64,000 nucleotides of DNA from Brachynemurus nebulosus (lineage: Eukaryota > Arthropoda > Insecta > Neuroptera > Myrmeleontidae), in NCBI GenBank assembly GCA_035578155.1, contig JAPWDM010000003.1, positions 68,874,142 through 68,938,141 on the forward strand, in the 5' to 3' direction. Of this stretch, positions 17,318 through 30,100 are shown one piece after another. The notes beneath the pieces were generated by a model, which saw nothing but the letters and a program-made list of their open reading frames with translations, had not been told where the DNA came from and did no database searches. The position numbers and the translations under genes were made by a program. The stretch's first letter is position 1; every line of letters starts with the position of its first letter.

Positions 17318-17632
17318 AATAGTGAATATGCATATCAAATAAATATTTTTTTTTTAAATGAAAACTTAATAGTGGTAATAAAAAACCTTCCAATTTTTAA
17401 TTTTTAAAAAAAAAATAAATAAATTGAATTTGTGATGTAACGTGGTTGGAGACAAATTTATGAAAGTACAATTGGATAATTTGCCAAAAATTAATATATA
17501 AGTATATTTATGATGGTTGGGAACATTAGCGTCTCTAATGTCAATATTAAGAATTCAATATACTAAGTGACGTCACGTAACCCGTGAAAGTGGGGGGTTA
17601 CAGGAAACAAAAAATCATGCATATTCCCTATT
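17318..17632. mobile_element. Miniature element, family A, copy 4
   Basis: Best-preserved ends: AATAGTGAATATGCAT and the inverted ATGCATATTCCCTATT. Internal block GCGTCTCTAATGTCA, GTGACGTCACGTAAC at 17530-17582. 315 bp. Confidence 0.7.
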
Positions 17633-17981
17633 ATCATACTTGCCCAGTTTTGATCTTTTTGTAATAAATTTAGTTGAAATTATATTTTTTTAAATTTCTA
17701 ACTAAAAATTAAAAATATATATTTTTTTAATAAAAAGGCAGCCACTCGTAGAATATTTTAAATAACTAAAATTTATTTAACTACTACAATGATGGTGGGA
17801 AAAGGGGAAAAATCAGTCATTATTAAAACATTTAAGAGACACTATAAACAAAAAATAAAAAAGCGGATATGTAATTAAATTTTGAAAATTATATTAAATT
17901 TTTATTAAAAATAGTGCCCTTAAAGTTTTAATGGGTTCATAAATATAATGTATTTAAATTAAACTATGTAGATGACTAGTA

Positions 17982-18083
17982 TCAGTATATAAAGTTGTCT
18001 TGACGAGGGAAAATGGCTGTGGGCTTTTTTTCATCTGGATCAGATTGATTACGGTAACGTTTAGTTAAAAGTACACCAATAAT
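17982..18083 (-). CDS. Alternative terminal exon b of the tetraspanin
   Basis: A second, homologous last exon 1.04 kb downstream of exon a. It has its own acceptor (TTTGATACAG), the same phase, and encodes 33 residues and a stop. It repeats the TM4 end and the RYRNQxDP motif of exon a but with a different, longer, more charged tail (DEKKPT, then [11 protein letters not shown]). Use of either exon would give two tail isoforms. Preserved frame and splice site argue that it is functional rather than a decayed duplicate. Confidence 0.8.
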   Translation of the reverse strand: MIGVLLTKRYRNQSDPDEKKPTAIFPRQDNFIY

Positions 18084-21000
18084 CTGTATCAAATAAAAAG
18101 AATACACACATATTATAGGTTATGTTAGGTTAAATGTCAAAGTGATTTTGTTAAGTTGTCAAAAATTAAATAAATAGACGATGGCACTGAATTTGAGAAA
18201 AAACCCAAGTTATCTGTTTGTTTATTGTGTTAACGCTTTTATTTTAACCATAGAGAGAATTTTTTTGTCTCAAAATGCCGGATCTTTTACTGTCAGTGAC
18301 AAGTACACCACCATTCCGTTAACCGTACATTCATTAAACGTACGGTTTTTGTGTGTTTGTATATACACACACAGTCTTCGTGAGAAAATTTTTAATGTTA
18401 ACAAAGATTTTTATGTAAACAAACCTTCAATTTTTAACATATACTGGCGATTATTTTGATATATATGATAATAATAATAATAAAAATTATATACATATTA
18501 TATACTATAAAAAATAATACACATATTATATACTATAATTTCCAAGCTTACAATTAGAAATAAATATTATGTAACTGAAAGAAATTACTTAAAAAATTAT
18601 TTTTTCAAAAAATAAAAAAAAAATTGTGTAGAGAAACATCCCTGTATATGATTTCTCTAAGCGTACGACATTTGTGTATTGTCGTACGCTTAACGGTATA
18701 TCGGTGTAATCAGAGATGCCAATATCAAAAAATGCCAACCGTAGGAATTTGCAAAACAGAAATTATACTAAACCATGTTGGTAAAATTGAACATTACTTA
18801 TAATATTACTGTATTTCGAAAAATCTGCCACAGATGGCGGCACTTGTACCAGTGAATATATACATATCAAAGCATTTTGAGTCGCCACATTGTATGACGA
18901 GTTAACTCACCTTAATCATTTAAAAGCGTTAATCATTTCAAGAAGTGATCGATTTTGTAACACTACTAAAATTACATCAGTGGCGACACTTTTGAAAAAA
19001 AATTAAACTAAATATTTTTATTGAATTGTTGAATTAATTTTGAACAACTTAACAAAGTCACGCTAGATATGTAGTAGAGCGAAAATCAATTTATTAAACA
19101 GACTACACCCACCAAGAAAATTAGAGAAAAGCGCTAGGATTAGCACGTGGATCTTTCTGATTACGATATCGTACTGTAAGCCAAACACCCAGAAACTGTA
19201 AATGTGTTAAAATATTAGTAAAACATGCGTATTAATAAAATATGGTTAAATAGTTTAAGGGGTAACATCTTGGAGAAATTTCAGCCATTTTTTATTTTAC
19301 ACTCAATACACTTTAACGAGTTAGAAATGGCGTATAGTTCTCAAATTCAGAGGTTACTTTCGATCAGTTACATAGATGTTGCCCCTTAAAAAATGGGTAT
19401 GCTTCATGACTATACACTTTCAATGTTTTTCCCTTTTTTTTTTTTTTTAAAGTGAAGTATATTTTTTAAGTTTAAGAAACAATTTAGTATATTTTCAGCA
19501 TATTATATATACAGCTTTAATAGGCCAGTTGACAAACTTTTTAAAAATGATTAAAAATCTAAAAAAAAATGATTTATTTTTAAAAATGGCGGTAAAATTA
19601 TTTGTTATCTGTCTCTCTCACACACACATGAGATCACACTATTCGCACCTATTAATTAATTTACACCTCTTATCCAATAAATCTATCGATTTAACTACTT
19701 CGGCTGTTTTTTAAATATTGTCAACTCGCCTGTCATAAAATATTTCTGTTTTCTTTTTGACTCATGCATTCTGATTTGTATATTTTACAGAATTTAGTTT
19801 TTATATGATTTGCCATTAGCAACACAGATTCACATTCCCGCCTCTCTGGTGGTGAAATTAGAAGTTATATCAAGTCAAACATTTACGTATACGTTTGACA
19901 GATAAAAATCTCCTGGCGCATAGAAACATATTTTTATCACCAATTAAATGTATACACATATGTTCAACTTGATGCAGTTTTTGATTTAACCACTAGAGGC
20001 GCACGTAATCTTTTCATCGTCAATTGACTAGTTATGTCGTAAAAATTTAAACACCCACTAGCCAGTGGATTCAAAAATCCAGTATATTTATTTTTTTTTT
20101 TAAGTTAAAATACAAGAATCAAAATTTTTAATTACCTCTGTAAAACTGAAAAACAAACCAATCCCTCCACACAGTTTGAAAGCATAATTAATTGTACTCT
20201 GCAATTTAGGCATACACGGATCACATTTACAATTTGGTTCCGAACCAATTGGGCAACATTTCTCCTGTAACGGGCAAAAATATTAAACATTGTTCAAATT
20301 TATTGCAAAACTACGATTCGTACGCCGCGGCGCCAAGATTTGATGACAGTTCCTTGTAAAACTCGACCAAATAAAACGAAAAACAAGAATAACATTTTTC
20401 GATATCTCGCTTCGTTTTCGAGATATTGAACGTAAAACTTGTCTTTAAATTCGGATACAATGAGCGTGTTCCATTTAGAAAACACAAACAACACTATGTG
20501 ACTTAGTTTTTTAATATCAAAATCGAAGCATATTGCCAAAAGTAACTATACTAACCTAACCTTAACTAACCTCACCACCTAGTTTTTATATCAAAGTCGA
20601 TGTATATTGTCAAAACTAACCTAACCTTAACTAACCTCACCACCTAGTTTTTATATCAAAGTTGAAGTAACTTACTAATATTGTCGAGTGTCTGGTAAAA
20701 ATTTCAAGTGATTCGGAGCATTCTTGTTTTTGGAATTCCAGCCAAAAAAAATTAGGTAGTTTTTTGTGAAAAAAGAAAATACAAAGATCACTGAAATTTG
20801 GTTTGCATTACTTTTTCCCTATGCACTGTGTCACACAATGTTATTTGTGTTTTCTAAATGGAACACGCTCATTGTCAAAATATTACACATACTATACAGT
20901 TGAACCTTTTTTTATACGGTGGATAGGGACCGCATAAAAAAAATCGCACGAAAATACATAACTCAAAACGCTCAAAACCTCACAATTTCAATTTTATTTC

Positions 21001-22036
21001 ATTTTTATAATATTGTGAAAATTTTGAAAAATACATCTGTAAAAAAAATTAAATGATGCAATAACTTATGTACTTATGCAATGTATTGACTAAATGCTTA
21101 AAAGCCGTTAAAAAATATTTTTATCCAAAAAAGTTATTATAGTAAATGTTTAAGTTTCTTACTGTCTCTTGATTTTGATTCATATTATGCATTTTAATGG
21201 CCATTTTTTTTTAAAACCGCACAAAAAAAGACGCATAAAAAAAGGTTTAGCTATGGGTACAATATAATATTCGAATTTAAAGACAAGTTTTACGTTCAAT
21301 ATTTCGAAAACGAAGCGAGATATCGAAAAATTTTATTCTTGTTTTTCGTTTTATTTTACCGAATTCTACAAGGAACTGTCCGCCAAATCTTAGCCCCGTA
21401 CGAATCGTAGTCTTGCCAATAAATTTACTAACCTGAATCGAGGTGCACGGTGGATGAGCCATAGCATTATCAATAGCACCCGAAATAGTATCATTTTTAT
21501 TGAAACCACAACAGGTAAACACTTCCTGAACCTCGGCCTTAACACTCATCGGTACACGACTCCATCCCTCCTGTGCCAACTCCTCCTGTTGTCCCATATT
21601 TACCGATAAACATGCACAGGCAATTGAAAATTGAATTAAGAACAACAAAAACAGAATAACCATGTACTGAAGAAATGTTAAAGAATTATTTCACACAATT
21701 TCAGTGGTCACAATTAACGAAAACGTATGAAAAGGATACGAAAAACAGCATAACTTGATGATGTTTAACAGCCCCAATTAAACCTAATATAGCAATCAAA
21801 ATAAGAAGTATTCCACATGCCAGAATTCCACCAATAATTGGCAGATTCGTTACGTACGAAGCGGCTCTGCCATAAACTGCAACTCCAATTAAAATAAATG
21901 CTACCAGCTACAAAAAAAATTACAATGAACAAATTAATTAAATAATTACTACTCGAATTCCAAGTGATTCACTCACTATATATAATATATTAAGCGCTGT
22001 AAGAGCATTTTTTGAACAAGTGAAGCCCCCGCACAT
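17982..22036 (-). CDS. Tetraspanin of the TSPAN13/31 (Tsp97E) type with alternative last coding exons
   Basis: Four-pass membrane organiser. Minus-strand exons: 22036-21977 ([20 protein letters not shown]), 21907-21740 (TM1 end, TM2, then [12 protein letters not shown]), 21666-21433 (TM3 with CACL, large extracellular loop with the CCG motif at residues 128-130), 20264-20136 (loop end with four further loop cysteines and the start of TM4, ending FFSFTE), then either 19195-19121 ([14 protein letters not shown], ending in PSAFL) or 18083-17982 ([14 protein letters not shown], ending in DNFIY). All junctions are phase 0, giving proteins of 221 or 230 aa, the usual size of this subfamily. The start is fixed by MCGGF, the conserved N-terminus of TSPAN13/31. 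The sequence before the ATG (TTACAG/CTCCAAAT) is a good acceptor, so a 5' non-coding exon is likely further upstream. The 19.1-kb ending has the family-typical RANPSAFL tail. Introns hold repeats, including a 1.1-kb inverted-repeat element in intron 3. Confidence 0.93.
18200..18960. mobile_element. Large dispersed element, copy A (inverted relative to 44.56-45.93 kb)
   Basis: Matches copy B in reversed order: CCATAGAGAGAATTTTTTTG, then AGAGATGCCAA, AACCATGTTGGTAAAATTGA, CCACAGATGGCGGC and GACGAGTTAACTC. Copy A lacks two of the insertions seen in copy B, so it serves as their empty site. It lies between alternative tetraspanin exons a and b. Confidence 0.7.
18306..18706. mobile_element. Nested element with TA target duplication
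   Basis: CACCACCATTCCGTTAACCG at left and CGCTTAACGGTATATCGGTG at right are inverted; TA flanks both sides. 401 bp, inserted in copy A. Confidence 0.6.
19521..19729. mobile_element. Miniature element, family B, copy 1
   Basis: TAGGCCAGTTGACAAACTTT at left and ATTGTCAACTCGCCTG at right are inverted. About 210 bp. A second copy lies at 50892-51119. Confidence 0.6.
20294..21430. mobile_element. 1.1-kb inverted-repeat element, copy 1, in tetraspanin intron 3
   Basis: About 150-bp inverted ends (ACTACGATTCGTACG, CAAGATTTGATGACAGTTCC, ATATCTCGCTTCGTTTTCGA, AACTTGTCTTTAAATTCG). The right end runs into the splice donor of exon 3. An internal block (CACTGAAATTTGGTT, CCCTATGCACTGTGTCA) is shared with copy 2 at 55.73-56.79 kb. 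A mariner-like pair of ends at 20899 and 21250 suggests a nested insert. Confidence 0.75.
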
Positions 22037-22696
22037 ATTTGGAGCTGTAAGAAATTTATACGAATCAAATATATTTCAATATTATCGGTAATAAAAAATC
22101 TATGCCAAATGTAAATGTCAAAAAAACTTGGATTGACAGCAAGGACAACGATATTGAATAATATAAACTATAGAGTTGTATCAAAAAAAATGAATATTTC
22201 CTAAAAGTAATAAAACCTACTAGAATACGTTAGCATATTTTCTCTATGGGACTTGGCGGGAACAAACGGTTAATGTAAACAAGTGACACGCAACAATCAA
22301 TTTCTGGCCTTCAAAACGCTACAGTTTTGCAAACTATTTTTGGTTGATTAACGTCCAGCAAAAAAAAATTGATCAAAATAAGATCCAAGAAGTAAGACTG
22401 AACTTTGATCTTTCAAAAATAGCTTGTACTACTGTATGAATTTTTGCTGTTAATTTTTATTTTCTAAAGCTTATTTAATCGAAAATTAAACTCCAGACAA
22501 AAGTAAGTAATTTATTCTAAATAAATATACTATAACTATTGAGAAGTCATCAAGTCAGGATCATATTTATTGATTATTTTATTAAAAAAATTAAAATTTT
22601 TAAATAGCATTAACTCTGTAAGTACATCATTGTACGCAGTATACGCCGTATACGCAATATACGTTATAATACATACTTTAGGTCTAGAGTCTAGAA

Positions 22697-23395
22697 CAGT
22701 GTTTCTCAATTTTTTATCAGTCATGGCCCAATAAAATCTTGGAATTCTTGAAATGTCGTTTTCCGACCACTTGGTCCATCACATACTTTAGATAGATATC
22801 GACACCTTTTTAAACATTAGATAATCTTTTAAAAGCAATTCTTTAATTTTAAATAGAATTATTGTAGCCTGGAACAATTCTCGCCATTAATTGTAACAAC
22901 ATTAGGTTCGTGTAAAAGGAAATATCGTTTTGGTCTACCATTTAATTCAGAAAAATGTCAATACTTCTTTAAGCATTAGAAAAATGTTTAAAAGCAATTC
23001 TGTAATTTTAAATATAATTCTGGTATCCTGGAATAATTCCCGCCTTTAATTATAACAACATTAAGTCGTGTAATATGAAATGTCGTTTTCCGACCACTTG
23101 GTCTACCATGTAATTCAGAAAAATATCAATACTTTTTTAAGCATAAGAGAAATGTTTAAAAGCAATTATTTAATTTTAAATAGAGTTCTTGTAGCCTGGA
23201 ATAATTCCCGCCTTTAATTGTAACAACATTGAAATATGAAATGTCATTTTCCGACCATTTGATCTACTATGTACATAATTTAGAAAATATCGATACTTTA
23301 TTGTCGACAAAAATTATAAAATTTAATATTTTTGTAATCCACACATATTTGTGGGGTCTGGTACCAGTTCGCGAACCGGCGGTTGAGTAACACTA
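22697..23395. mobile_element. hAT-like element containing tandem repeats of about 160-170 bp
   Basis: Left end CAGTGTTTCTCAA, right end TTGAGTAACACTA with the GCGAACCGGCGGTTGAG block common at hAT ends. Inside, ATGTCGTTTTCCGACCACTT followed by TTTAAAAGCAATTCTTTAAT and CCTGGAATAATTCCCGCC recurs about 3.4 times (near 22752, 22923, 23079, 23237). No clear target duplication. Confidence 0.65.
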
Positions 23396-24168
23396 TTCAA
23401 TAAGTTTAGACTAAAACCTTTACTAAATCCTTTTTGTAAATAAAGCAGATGTTTATTATATAAGGGCTATTTTTTGCTCTCCGGTAAGTTGATGCGCTCA
23501 TATTTTTTTTTTTTTTTTGCATTTTACTGACCATAATGTATAATAAAATAACAAAAAGTCGTATATTTTCATTTTTATATATTTTTTTAAAAAAAATATA
23601 GAAATGCAAGTGTCTACATAAGGAAAACTTCTTATAAGTTACTAAGGTTTTCATAAGGTTTTTTTTTTCATTTACCTGTATTTAATAAAAAATACGCATA
23701 TAAAGTACTCGTACTATCTTCAGTAATGTAAAAGGCAGTTTAAGAGTTTTGAAATTGAAATTTTATTTTTTGCGATTATGAAAAGCAAAAAATGGCTCTT
23801 ATATGGACATCTCCTTATAATTTCTAATTATTTACCACTCCTAGTGCCAATGTTTTTTTAATTTACTACTAAATACATAGTTACTTAGAATTGTTTATGA
23901 TTCAAATGTAAACATTTACATATAATTTACTGGAAATCAATTGCAGCAATTAAGCCCACAATGTATAATAAATTATTATTTTTGACTTATACATTTGAAA
24001 AGTATGTTTTGGCTATATCAGTCGTATAATTTCGAAAGTAGCCTAAATATAAAATATTTTTCAAAATATTAACCGGGACCAGGAATGGTCTGGAATGATA
24101 AAAATGATTAGAAAATAAAAGAAAATTATTGCAAAGTGCAAATAGCTTCTTAAAATAAATTTTTATAT

Positions 24169-25335
24169 TGTAGGGTAAAAGCCCCGATTGTGGAACACTA
24201 TTTTTAGGTATTTCATCAAACTTGCTTACAAAAATTAATAAATGAATTAAACACCCATTTTTTTTTCTTAATAAGCATGAAACCAAGTTTTTTTAATCCA
24301 ATGAATATGTTTTTAAGAAAATATAACCCAAAAATTTTGATTTATTAATGTTTTGTTTTATAATTTGTTGACATCTATAAAAAAACGGACAGAATATATT
24401 AACACCCTTCAAAAAATCAGCACATTGACACCTAAAAAAGAACACGTATGTACGAACATGAGATACATCAGATACATCTTTTGCCATCTTTTCACTCTAT
24501 GACATAGAGTGACATCTAGTAGTAAATAGAATGTCAAATTAAAAAATATAGAATGGTTTAAATATTCGATAAAATAAACGACCAAAATCACAGAATATAC
24601 CAAAATACCACAGAAAAATACTATATTTTGTTTCGCCATCTATGTATTTTGGTAAAGTTCTAATCAATTCTAAACCTTCTAAACTAACTTATCAAAATGG
24701 CGACAATTTTTCATTATTAATAAAATTTTGCAACTTTAAATCAATATTTTTTTATTTATCAATTGACGATACGCTCCGAAATAAAAAAAAATATTAAAAA
24801 TTTTACGATTTTAAAGCAGTAAGTAAATATTTTAGACTCAAAAAGAAATTAAAACTATTTATAATATAAATTTTTAGTTATTTTACGTACATGATTTTAG
24901 TTAAATACACAGGTTATATGTGTACTCAAAGAAATACACATATATATAAATTACATTTAAACCGAATAAAAAGATGATTTAGCTCTTATAATCTCTTAAC
25001 TGGACTAATAAAAATTATTTGTATAGTTTTATTGCGCTAACTTCGAAAATTAACTGGAAAATGTTGAAATTTATAAGGCATGTGTTTCTATAAATAAGCA
25101 TTGATCAAACGCAAAAGAGACACATTTAGCAAAAACTGTTTAATATATATATGTATTTCTTTAATTAAGTAAAGAAACATTAAATGTGAGATGAATTTAA
25201 ATTGAAAAACAATCATTCTATTAATAATAATTTTTGTTATCAGACGTTTCTTTCAGAAATAACTTCATTAAGATATAAATGTCAAAACTGTTTTTCTATT
25301 GGATCGCGTTCCACAAACGGGGCTTTTACCCTACA
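24169..25335. mobile_element. 1.17-kb inverted-repeat element
   Basis: TGTAGGGTAAAAGCCCCG with TTGTGGAAC at the left and GTTCCACAA with CGGGGCTTTTACCCTACA at the right: about 28-bp inverted ends with one mismatch. No transposase coding; no clear target duplication. Confidence 0.75.
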
Positions 25336-27149
25336 TGATAAAAATATTAAGAAAGTAACATTTTCTAGTACGTAAAACTCACCTTTCACTAATTTTTTTC
25401 TTACAGAATTTGTCTTACTTCGATTCGTATTTGCTTCAAAAAAAATCAATATTACAAGCTGTACAAATAAGTAACTTTATCCACCTATTTAACTTAATTG
25501 AATAAACCTTTTACGAAAAAATTCCATGAAAGAAATCAGATACAAATATTTGATTATTCTACTTACCCCTTTACTATCCTTCAGATATAAATTATTACAT
25601 TTTAATATGATATTAAAATTTAATTTTAATATTCCGTATCTATAGAGCTTTTTGTAATTTTTTGGGAAAATTTAACAAATGACAGTCTTGGAGTCTGTGA
25701 TTTGGTTTTGATGATATATAGAGATCAAAGTTACCCCAAATACTTATTTTAAAGTTCTGATTATTAATAAAATTTTTTGATAAGGCTTTTTTTATATCAA
25801 CGGTTAATAAGTTAAAGGGGGCAGACTATAAGTCTTCCTGAAACTCAATATTTCATAAACTAAGCTTAAAAATGGATAGTGGTAAATTTAAATTTCATTT
25901 TGAGAGACCTTTCTAACGATACCTCACATGATAGTGAGATATGTGGAAAAAAAATTTCATCACCCCTTTTCAGTATGGAAAAGTACCTAAAAAAAAAGAG
26001 AAAATATTATTTGAGACCTTTTCCTGTACAATACGTGTAAAATTTCTTATTCGTAGTTTCAAAGATGTAGAAACTTATAAAAACCATGAAAGGGTGATAG
26101 ATGAATATGACGAAATTATAAAGGTTCTGAATTTTTTTCTACGAAACCCTAATAAAGTGACCCAGCCTAGATTTTTTAAATTTATGTATAATAATAACAA
26201 ATAAAATTTTGGCTATAGTTGTAAGTAAGTCAAAAAAATTTGCAAGTATTGCATAATTTTAATATTTAATAGTAACTTTTTAGCGAATTTCCAAATGGAA
26301 AATTCAGCCATTACAGCGACTGTTATAGTGAGACTTGAAACCGGGAATATGAAATTTTTACGAAAATTTGTGAGAACATTGTAAATCTCAAACTCTTGAA
26401 TGAGTTCTTCAGCCAGACACGCCCAGTGCTCGAATCCCCCTCCCCCTCCCCAAAAAATAAGTTATTTGCAAAAATTTTCCAAAATTCAAAAATTTTTTGA
26501 ATTTTTTTTACACCATAACAAAAAACCAAAAAAATTATCTTATGTAAACGGGTCTTCAACAAAAAGTAATTTTTGTAACCGGAATGATCACTATGTTGTG
26601 CAGAGTGCTGAGGCAGGGCTATTTTAATATTATTATGGAAATAATGATGCAAATTTTTATTTGAGTAATAAAAAAAAGTTTTCTTAGAATCATTAAAATC
26701 TTGAAAATGCATTGTTTAATTAAATGATTAAATTATAGTTATAGCTCAATGTAAATTTTAGTAAATACTCGCAAAAACTCACTGTAACTCATTATCAACT
26801 AAACTAATTAGTTTTCCAACACACCTTAGCTCGACACTATTCGTACAACCGTACCCAAAGTGTTTATGTACAAGTCGTTATACAAACCTATTATATTATT
26901 ACTTGAGTAAAATTTTCAACGTTTAATTCAGCAGATGCACAAGCATGAATTCGCTACTGTGAAATATTCAATAATCGCGATCATTTTGTTTATTACTCGC
27001 GTCTATTTGCACGATTTAAGTGAAACGTTATTAAATTTTAGTAATTTATTTTATACCTAATTATTTATTATATCAATAATTTAACCAGTGTTTTTAAATA
27101 TTTTTTTTAAAAAGTGTGTTTTTATTTTTAAACTTTTTAAAATATAAAA

Positions 27150-30100
27150 ATGAATAATAACGATTTTGATAGATGCACGATAAAAGGTAACGCTTTTTTT
27201 GACTATTTTTCTATTTATTTTTTTGATTTTGGTTTTATTAACGGGACAAATATGAAATTTTGAAAATTTTAAATAGTTCAGATACCTATTTAAAAAAAAA
27301 AATATTATTTTTAGTATTTTTACTTTATTTTAATATATTATACATATTTGTCAAAAGTTAAATTACTAATTTATTTTTTGTGAATTATACAATAATTTTT
27401 AAAAATGTTTTCAATTTAAAAGTTTACGTTCAGTAAACGTCAAAAATATTCGCTCAAATTCATAAATTTACGATTAAAAAAAAATTACTCATCGTTTTAT
27501 AAAGTCTATTTGATCAAAGCAAACGCTTTAATGAGCATTTTTTACTTATTGTTAAGATACTAACTAGAATCACAATATTCTTGAAGTGAAGCTTCTACAT
27601 AGCTATCTAAAATTGTAACGGAACTCAAAATGAAATGCTTAGAAATAGTTGACCAGGTTAACATTCGATTTAATCGTACTAATATAATGAAAAAGTAAAG
27701 TTTGCGAGTTTGTTACTTTGAGCCAATCTCGAGAACTACTGACCAATTTCAAAAATTTTTTCGCTATGGATAGGTGATATTTAAATTTGAGTTCTGGGGC
27801 TCAAAAAGAATCTTGACTAAATTTTGCTTAATTACTATTGAGATCTCCCAAAAAATGAATGTGAGCTTAAAATTGTCCTTCAGGGCCCTGGGGCTGCAAG
27901 AAGGGTCCAAAACTGAAATGCACCTAAAACTATCAATATAGGTATTCGCGGAAAGGTTTCAGGGTGTGGAAATTTTTGATATGGCATTATATCAGATAAG
28001 TCAGATAATTTCCACGTAAGTAAAATCGCGAGGCACAGCTAATATTTTATATTGTTCAACTTATTTAAATTGTCCACAGTTTTCTTGATGTTATATTATT
28101 CCAAACCATTTAAAATGTTGTTTAGAAACAAAATTTAAAAAAAAATAGTATACGCCTACTTCATAAACGGCTTATCCTCTGAGATAATACAGATTATATG
28201 CCACTTCATACTTCAATATTTTTCAAACGAGGCCTAGAAATAGAAAGTAGTAAAAGGAGTCTTAATTTCATTTTAAGTGAAAATGGCGTAGGCTTATATG
28301 AGTGAAACACACATCACATTTTGATCGTTTCTTTTCTTATAGAAAATCTTAAATATTTCGCATAATATTAATTTACAATTTATGATTATTTTTGATGTTT
28401 ACTGTAAATAAATTTGCTTACAGTGATTTATTTATATAATTAATAATAATTTGAAAAATATGCAATTAATTAATTAATTGTAAATAACAAATAAAAGTTG
28501 TGAGTACTAAACAGAAAAACAAATTTAAAAACAATAAAAATATTATTGTCATTTTGAAAAACCGTTTACTCTATTTTTACACTACACTACAATAAGATTT
28601 ATTGAACTAACTGATAGGTGAAAATTGTAAAAAATAATCGATAAACTGAAATTAATGCCTTTCTTGTTACAAAATTCGTATTGTTTTATCGAATATTATA
28701 ATTTTATTATCAGTAAATTACACACATAATTATTATAAAGCTATTGTTGATGAAAACAATAGAAAAATATCGATGCAATAATTTTAAAAGTATTTTTACT
28801 CTTATTCAAGTAACTCTATAAATATACCCTTTAGATTTTAGAATGAGTCTATTAAAATATTACGCAACTTTAAGGTATTGATAAGGAAGGAAAAAGAAAT
28901 ATGTATCAAAATTAAATTAAATAACTTTTATCAGTAACTTTTTAAGTTAGAAAGGGAAAACTAAGGCTACAAGAGTTTGCGGAATTAATCTACACCGTAT
29001 TGTGTATATTATCTATATACCGATTGTGCATGTGGTATTGTATATATACGCTCCTTATATTCCATCCACTCAAAAAAGTAAATTTATTCATTTCTACAGA
29101 AATGAATGAACAATTTTACTTTATGTTTAATTTATCTAGAAATATTTTAAATTTTGAGGACCCATAACTCAGAAAAAGAACCGAATTTGAAAATTCGGGA
29201 TCCGTTAGGCTACTCGTGGAATCATCCTCACTTGTAGAAATTCATTGAGCTGTACGCTTTTCACAAAATTTTTCCTTATTCTATTGTATATTTATGATGT
29301 GAATGGAGGACAAGGGACGTGATGGGGATTAAGAATTGAAAAATCAAAAAAACTACATGGATATTCATCTGAAATTTATGAAACTGCAGAAAAATTTCAT
29401 ACACATAGTCGGCCGTGGGACTCAAATCCTCGACCTACCACCATACCAGTCCAAAGTATTTATACTAGTGTCGTGATTAGGGTTGCCAACTTTTTTTGAC
29501 AAAAATAAAGTATCTAATCTTTTGAATAATAAAAATAAAGTATTTGTCAGAAAAAAAGTATTTTCCAAATTTAAATTTTTATTGCCTTAAGAGGAGATTC
29601 GCCAAAAAAACATCAAAAACCGACCTTTCTTATTATTTTTTTTATACAAATATTAAATACTTTTTTTTAAAACTAAATATACAACATTGTTTCTACATGT
29701 CTTGAGATTACAAAAAAAAAATTAAATAATTCAAAAATAATCATAGTATAAATGGCTTTGAAATTGACATTTCGAGATTTTTCCACCTTGATGGTTCCTC
29801 GCGTTCTGAAATCCCCAGTGAACTAAAATAAAAAAATCAAGAATTTTCTGAAAATATACAGATACAGTTATGGCACTAACTAGGATCTAAGAAAAAAAAT
29901 CTATGGAGGATCTATTTCTCTCTGCTTGCCACTTCACATTTATCTCCAAAAAAACTCATTCAGTGAAAGCTAGGGTTGCGAAAATAGAGAGCAAAAAAGA
30001 AATAATTTTTTTTTTACACATTATATTTGGTAAGTTATCACACGCATTTTTAAGTGTATATTGCGGTTTTTCAACAGTATTTTTCTTTGCAAATTCTTTG

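Larger units (their letters stand above)
13666..17981. other. Gene-free spacer rich in miniature transposons
   Basis: Holds two family-A copies (14498-14923, 17318-17632), a small inverted repeat at 14130-14250, and a hAT-type element with 8-bp target duplication (15414-16248). No coding exon recognised. Confidence 0.6.
22037..27149. other. Intergenic region between tetraspanin and the SV2-like gene
   Basis: No coding exon seen; a 5' non-coding tetraspanin exon may lie here. Holds a hAT-like element with internal tandem repeats (22697-23395) and a 1.17-kb inverted-repeat element (24169-25335). A short 87-codon ORF at 25941 lies in low-complexity AT-rich DNA and is not called. Confidence 0.5.

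Noticed and set aside
18181..18459. 92-codon plus-strand ORF
   Set aside because: Falls across the dispersed element and its nested TA-flanked insert; the same sequence recurs at 45.85-45.93 kb without an ORF.
25941..26204. 87-codon plus-strand ORF with Lys-rich translation
   Set aside because: No start context, no flanking splice sites that lead anywhere, and low-complexity composition; kept out for lack of support, though a relic is possible.
29400..29470. Possible tRNA gene on the minus strand
   Set aside because: A B-box-like GGATTTGAGTCCC is present but I could not form acceptor and anticodon stems; treated at most as a SINE remnant.
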